The position numbers and the translations under genes are program-made. A stretch of 64,000 nt of DNA from a virus, in the IMG/VR virus record IMGVR_UViG_3300031741_000001, positions 1-64,000 of that record, one strand, 5' to 3'. Positions 59,730 to 64,000 of this stretch are shown piece by piece. The first letter of the stretch is position 1. Each line of letters opens with the position of its first letter. The notes below the pieces were generated by a model, which worked only from the letters and a program-made list of their open reading frames with translations, was not told where the DNA came from and did not search any database.

Positions 59730-61757
59730 TTAAGTAAGCAACACGTGTCCGTTAGACGCTAATGCTGCGAATTGTTTTTTAATGATATTAGTATCCCTTG
59801 TTGTATAGAGGTTTAGTTTAAAACCATTATTAACGTCTTTACTATCTCTTATAGTAAATAATTTATTATTAGCTTTTTCTAGATCTATAAATTTACCAGC
59901 TTCACTTAGAAGCCTAGTGAAAACTTCAGAGACCTCGTCCGGTTTAGTACTTCCTAGATCGCCTTCAGGTACGTCAATATTTGTTAGATATATTCTATTT
60001 GCTTTTACCGTGAATACAGTAAACGTTACTGCCAATGCTTCTATAGCATCACGTGCTTCTTTATTGTTATTATTAGTAGTATTACTTTCAACTATATAGC
60101 TCCAGTAATCTCCAACTCTAAATTGTCCATTTGGAGTATATTTATTACGTAGTGCTTCTATGATAATTTTCCTATCTCTCATATTCTCGAAGTCTAAAAT
60201 AGTAGAATGGTCAGTAATGAATGTTTCCACTCCAATAGAAACTATATTCCGAGTCATCTTAGTATAGTCTGCATTGTTTTTAAATCTAGCGAGTTTAGGC
60301 GCGTCGCATAAGAATAATTCTTTAATGGCACTTATCTCAGTGATACCGATAAAACCATCTTCAGTATCTAACTCACCAAAAAGACCAGAACCTAGAATAT
60401 AAGAATTAACACTAGATACAAGCATCTCTTCAAATATAGCTGCTGTCTTTTTCTTCTCACCATCTAGAATAGCTTCTAGAACATTACCCATCTCTTCCGG
60501 TTTGCAACCGATAAGATGTTTTTTAGTTTTATCTATCAAAGTTTTAAATTCCTCAACTGGAACTTTCTTAACCATGAGCTCTGGGAATTCTACTATCTCT
60601 AAGGATTTCTCAGTCGCTCTATTCTGATTATCAGAACAATCATCTAACTTCTCAACAATTTCTGACTCGAAAGACGGTCTCTTAATTTTAGAAACTTTAA
60701 TCTTAAAATCCGATAGGTCAGTTTTTACTTTTTTCTGAGATATTGATGTGTGGGCGTTTTCCCATTCCTCTAAAGGCTCAATCACCCAATTGAATATCTT
60801 GGGTATCGGTTCCGTATTAAATAAATTATCCATTTTTCCATCCCGATTTCTCGTTTCGCGTTCTGGGTATTCTGTAAAATCTCTAGAATTGCTTTTATTT
60901 TTAAAATTAGTGGCTTTTATTTCAGCCTGAGCTTTCCTAGTGGCTTCTACACTTCTAGCATTGCGGATATTCTGTTCTGCTACAGACACATAACCGTTAT
61001 CATTTCGTGTAGCACCGCAGTCATATTTAGAATGTCTTGGTTGCGGATCATCATCTTCTCTATAGGAACTTATAGTCCTAGGGGCTCTATCTATAGGTTG
61101 TTCTCTACGGAATCCGCCGCTACCATTGTCGAACCCTCTATCGTTGCCGAATCCTCTATCGTTACTATAACGGCTATCGCGACAACCATCACCACCGTTA
61201 CGGTTATAATAACTATTATTGCTATAACTATCATTTCTTTGACGATTATCAAAACTTCTAGGATCTTGATATCTGTTATCGTTATTATATCCACGATCTC
61301 TATTATTTTGATACCTATTATCGTTATTAAATCCGCGATCTCTAGGATCTTGATATCTATTATCGTTACTGTAACTACGATCTCTATTATCTTGATACCT
61401 ATTATCGTTACTGTAACTACGATCTCTAGGATCTTGATACCTATTATCGTTACTGTAACTACGATCTCTAGGATCTTGATATCTGTTATCGTTATTATAA
61501 CTACGATCTCTACCGCCCTGATCTTCTATCTGTTTAAAAAGATTCTGTAACCATACCTTTAACTCATCCTCTATCTGTGAGACAGTAGGAGAACCGTATC
61601 TAGATAACTGTCTCTCATAAAAGGCTCCAACTTCATTTTCTATAGTAGCTAGAATATTTCCGGCATCTATTGCTGTTAAATTATTACTTTTAACATTAGC
61701 AGCTAATAACGTATCCGCTTTCTGCACGATTTGTCTTGTTCCAAAATTATCTGACAT
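59730..61757 (-). CDS. protein with Arg/Tyr/Asn disordered repeats and a folded C-terminal domain
   Basis: 675 residues. Residues 1-80 are a helical domain. Residues 83-166 are six 14-residue repeats on RDRSYSNDNRYQDP. More Gly/Asn/Arg/Tyr-rich sequence follows to about residue 245, a composition known to promote phase separation or RNA binding. Residues 300-675 look folded and mixed alpha/beta, without a recognised motif. AAGGAGAAATATA precedes the ATG. It is transcribed after the RNA polymerase beta fragment, so a link to transcription or an intracellular phage compartment is possible but unproven. Confidence 0.7.
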   Translation of the reverse strand: MSDNFGTRQIVQKADTLLAANVKSNNLTAIDAGNILATIENEVGAFYERQLSRYGSPTVSQIEDELKVWLQNLFKQIEDQGGRDRSYNNDNRYQDPRDRSYSNDNRYQDPRDRSYSNDNRYQDNRDRSYSNDNRYQDPRDRGFNNDNRYQNNRDRGYNNDNRYQDPRSFDNRQRNDSYSNNSYYNRNGGDGCRDSRYSNDRGFGNDRGFDNGSGGFRREQPIDRAPRTISSYREDDDPQPRHSKYDCGATRNDNGYVSVAEQNIRNARSVEATRKAQAEIKATNFKNKSNSRDFTEYPERETRNRDGKMDNLFNTEPIPKIFNWVIEPLEEWENAHTSISQKKVKTDLSDFKIKVSKIKRPSFESEIVEKLDDCSDNQNRATEKSLEIVEFPELMVKKVPVEEFKTLIDKTKKHLIGCKPEEMGNVLEAILDGEKKKTAAIFEEMLVSSVNSYILGSGLFGELDTEDGFIGITEISAIKELFLCDAPKLARFKNNADYTKMTRNIVSIGVETFITDHSTILDFENMRDRKIIIEALRNKYTPNGQFRVGDYWSYIVESNTTNNNNKEARDAIEALAVTFTVFTVKANRIYLTNIDVPEGDLGSTKPDEVSEVFTRLLSEAGKFIDLEKANNKLFTIRDSKDVNNGFKLNLYTTRDTNIIKKQFAALASNGHVLLT
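61260..61511 (-). repeat. six tandem 42-nt repeats coding for 14-residue units
   Basis: The repeats RDR[SG][YF]xNDNRYQ[DN][PN] occupy codons 83-166. Two central units are nearly identical in DNA (around 61375-61460), so the array is young and may vary in copy number between relatives. Confidence 0.85.
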
Positions 61758-61775
61758 TATATTTCTCCTTAAAAG

Positions 61776-63287
61776 TTATATTATTTCTAAATCTTTAGGG
61801 ATTATGAAATCCCCATTTTTTGTTATTTCCAAATATGGATTAATGTTCCCTGCTTTAATAGGACTACTCGTTGATATACTTAAAACGCTTTCAACTGCCA
61901 ATTGGCTAGTGTGAGATTTCAACAGCTCTATTGGAATGTTAATTTTAGCTTTTTGAGCAACTCCGTCAGCTATTGATATTTCTTCATTTTTTAACGATCT
62001 GAACTTCTTAAGGTGTATCCCTAAAAGAGTATTGTCGTTATAGAAAGATGGATTAGACCTAAACACATTAGACTTACTCATCCAATTTCCTTTTTTAGAA
62101 CTTCTCCTAACAAATTTCAACATCGTTTTAGGAGACAGCCCTTCTTTACTATTCAATACATCATAGAGATTATTAAAAATACTCTCACAAATAAACCCCA
62201 TTATCTGAGAAAGACTACCTAGCTTCTTATCTCTAAAATCTACAGGGTTATACTTTTTAAGATTATCATCAAAGGTATAGAATACGTTTAAAAGAAATTC
62301 TTCTAAAGTCTCAACACCCATACCTAAAGTTTTTAAATTAAAGATAGCTGACGGATCCAATAGCGTATCGTTCATCGCAATACTTTTTTTAGCATGTATG
62401 TAGTTAGACACATCCTTGATATGCGTCCCGTAAGTATATCTTCCATATACTGTCATGAAGTAACTGGGGCGTTCATCATAAACTTGAGATATTGTAAACT
62501 TCTTATAAAAATTTAAAATTGTAAAGATAGAAAACAAAACCCTACGTTTAAAAACATCTATTGTTAGCAATGGGTTAAAAGCTAGATACATATTAGTTTT
62601 AATTTTAATATATTTAAATCTACTCTCTTGAATTGATTCACATAGAAATAAATCTTCTTTATTGATACTGTAAGTCTCTAAGGTTTTGAACCACCCAATT
62701 TTCATGAGATGGTATAAGGGCAATGGTATTTCGTATTTACTTTTCTTCTGGTGGACTTTACCAGTTATTATCGTATCATGATACGGTTTCCCTTCAGTTG
62801 GTTGGAACGTTACTCTTTCGGTTCTACGGAAAGAGAGCCACGCTCTCCTAACTTCAAATCTTAATTCATTCACCCCTCTATAGAATCCTCTTTCTATAAT
62901 AGGGAAGATAGGGAAGTATTTAGTGTCTGACTGAATTATAGCTTTATTTACCATAAACGGTATTTCCACATGTATCGGATACACGTTACCGGAGAATTCT
63001 AAATCGTACCGCATCACATAGAAGCTACTATATGTTGTCTGTATAGTATTTTTAAGATATTTAAAAGTCTTATAATAATTAATACTATCTTCCGGAGATA
63101 GTTTTTGTTTACCTAAATATTTAACTTTGTCTTCTCCAAGAAGAATGATACACTCTTGCAATAATGTTTCAATAAAACTAGGTATCTCTTTTATATTGTC
63201 TTCCCTGTAATCGTTTATTAGATAGTCATTGAACGGCGGTAGATGGTTAGCGTATTCTTCTAAAATATATTTCCACGTATCATTCAT
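61776..63287 (-). CDS. probable phage RNA polymerase beta subunit, N-terminal part
   Basis: 503 residues with short stretches that follow the order of bacterial beta. VEIPFMVNKAII (107-118) stands where beta has its IPLM-FIINGxERV strand. VDFRDKKLGSLSQIMG (349-364) resembles DxxxNRRVRxxGEL. NPSFYNDNTLLGIHLKKFRS (412-431) resembles the fork-loop NPLAELTHKRRLS. HTSQLAVESVLSISTSSPIK with GNINPYL (459-486) resembles [21 protein letters not shown]. The protein ends there, as in phiKZ-type polymerases whose beta is split into two genes. The match is by eye and needs a profile search. Confidence 0.5.
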   Translation of the reverse strand: MNDTWKYILEEYANHLPPFNDYLINDYREDNIKEIPSFIETLLQECIILLGEDKVKYLGKQKLSPEDSINYYKTFKYLKNTIQTTYSSFYVMRYDLEFSGNVYPIHVEIPFMVNKAIIQSDTKYFPIFPIIERGFYRGVNELRFEVRRAWLSFRRTERVTFQPTEGKPYHDTIITGKVHQKKSKYEIPLPLYHLMKIGWFKTLETYSINKEDLFLCESIQESRFKYIKIKTNMYLAFNPLLTIDVFKRRVLFSIFTILNFYKKFTISQVYDERPSYFMTVYGRYTYGTHIKDVSNYIHAKKSIAMNDTLLDPSAIFNLKTLGMGVETLEEFLLNVFYTFDDNLKKYNPVDFRDKKLGSLSQIMGFICESIFNNLYDVLNSKEGLSPKTMLKFVRRSSKKGNWMSKSNVFRSNPSFYNDNTLLGIHLKKFRSLKNEEISIADGVAQKAKINIPIELLKSHTSQLAVESVLSISTSSPIKAGNINPYLEITKNGDFIIPKDLEII

Positions 63288-63298
63288 TTAAAAACTCC

Positions 63299-63967
63299 TT
63301 AGACATGTAATACTTTTTTAAGAAAAATATCCTTTAAAACGTCTAGGCATACTCCTAGAATATTCAAGAACGTTTTCCCCATAGTGTCTCCTATCCATTT
63401 CTTCTGCTTCTTCATATTATCGAAGTCTTTAATCTGTTGACTTCTTTTTATATCATCGAAATCCTTTTCTTTCTTATTTTTAATATCAATAATTTCTTTT
63501 TTATACTCAATAATATCCCCACTCAATTTATCTTTTTCGACTTCATGTTTTCTTTTGAGTTCGGTTATTATTTCTACCTGTTGCTTTTTCTCCCAGAGTA
63601 ATTTCTTACTTAGCTCTTTCTTATCCAACCTAGCTTCTTCTTTTACTTTCTCCATTTGAGGTTTGGTAAAGATGTTTTCTAAATCTTTACGGTGCTCTTG
63701 TCTAGCTTTTTCTAAATCTATAAGAGTTACCCCAAACAGTATAGCTTTATTTAAAGACAAATCCATATTATGGACATGGAATTTGTTTTCAACAAATAAA
63801 GTTAAGTCTATATCTTTAACCTCTACTGGATTATTTGGAGTATTGAAAATACTACAGACGTTCTTACCTTCAAAATGAGTCACCGCCACTCTATTAACTA
63901 TTCCGCATAATTCTACATGAACCGCATTAACATCTCTAAATTCTTCACCTGTTAGATTTACACTCAT
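63299..63967 (-). CDS. coiled-coil protein
   Basis: 222 residues. Residues 1-75 are a small folded part with beta strands (VELCGIVNRVAVTHFEG). Residues 80-190 are a long charged Lys/Glu coiled coil, and the C-terminal 30 residues are an amphipathic or hydrophobic helix (LNILGVCLDVLKDIFLKK). No strong ribosome site precedes ATG 63967. It precedes the polymerase fragment by 11 nt in the same direction. A structural or membrane-tethering role is conceivable; no family is recognised. Confidence 0.6.
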   Translation of the reverse strand: MSVNLTGEEFRDVNAVHVELCGIVNRVAVTHFEGKNVCSIFNTPNNPVEVKDIDLTLFVENKFHVHNMDLSLNKAILFGVTLIDLEKARQEHRKDLENIFTKPQMEKVKEEARLDKKELSKKLLWEKKQQVEIITELKRKHEVEKDKLSGDIIEYKKEIIDIKNKKEKDFDDIKRSQQIKDFDNMKKQKKWIGDTMGKTFLNILGVCLDVLKDIFLKKVLHV

Positions 63968-64000
63968 CTTGATATTAGAACTTCTATCACTATCGTATAG

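Noticed and set aside
61032-61550. 172-codon plus-strand ORF rich in Ile, Thr and Val
   Set aside because: It is the antisense shadow of the RDRSYSNDNRYQDP repeats; the minus-strand gene has a good ribosome site and clear domain structure, while this ORF is low-complexity and lacks one.
1-64000. PhuZ tubulin, chimallin shell protein, endolysin, integrase or anti-CRISPR genes
   Set aside because: Looked for the usual motifs (for example the tubulin GGTGSG loop) among all frames; none seen. They may lie outside this window.

Overview
The window is a piece of a large (jumbo-class) tailed, contractile-tail bacteriophage genome from a strongly A+T-rich lineage. The evidence is a near-complete set of myovirus head and tail genes (terminase large subunit, portal, major capsid protein, S80-type prohead protease, tail sheath, tail tube) interleaved with a phage replication and recombination set (RecA/UvsX-like ATPase, DnaB-type helicase, family-B DNA polymerase exonuclease half, SbcC-like ATPase, RuvC-like resolvase, PD-(D/E)XK nuclease, NAD-dependent DNA ligase). 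No tRNA, CRISPR array, insertion sequence or integrase was seen. Several traits point to distant kinship with phiKZ-type phages: a large MCP with a candidate S-T-E cleavage site near residue 155, many head proteins with S/A/G-x-E sites, a family of duplicated inner-head-like proteins, and a probable split RNA polymerase beta subunit. The host cannot be named from the sequence.

Layout. 1-4427: leftward structural operon, its last gene cut by the window edge. 4520-6314: rightward UvsX-like gene plus two small membrane or basic genes. 6315-7168: structured RNA element copy A, a small basic gene and an unexplained in-frame upstream extension. 7169-9613: leftward candidate inner-head protein and helicase. 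9709-13369: rightward candidate scaffold and MCP. 13422-15266: leftward split polymerase and a small membrane protein. 15337-16608: an orphan minus-strand transcription unit, a rightward nuclease and RNA element copy B. 16609-18845: leftward small genes and RuvC. 19007-22391: rightward SbcC-like and an unknown protein. 22494-28294: leftward run of small nonstructural genes and DNA ligase. 28386-39585: long leftward head operon (protease, ClpP pair, cysteine hydrolase, terminase). 39700-50567: repeat protein, large virion-like proteins and six inner-head-like paralogues. 50720-53724: tail sheath and tube. 53792-56182: portal. 56263-59389: two baseplate/tail-like genes. 59390-59729: RNA element copy C. 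59730-63967: disordered-repeat protein, RNA polymerase beta fragment, coiled-coil protein.

How it fits together. Structural genes are preceded by a motif close to AAACnATTCTATATAA. Replication and other nonstructural genes are often preceded by a different motif around TATwAGTATA. This suggests two transcription classes, which agrees with the phage encoding RNA polymerase parts. The S80 protease probably trims the MCP, the cysteine hydrolase and a duplicated family of N-terminal MNIL/MYNIL proteins at S/A/G-x-E sites during head maturation.

The most novel item is a structured RNA-like element found three times between convergent genes. Each copy has a hairpin with the 8-nt loop TGkCTGTk, followed by an H-type pseudoknot whose stems change in compensatory fashion between copies. 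All functional names rest on motifs read by eye; no database search was run.
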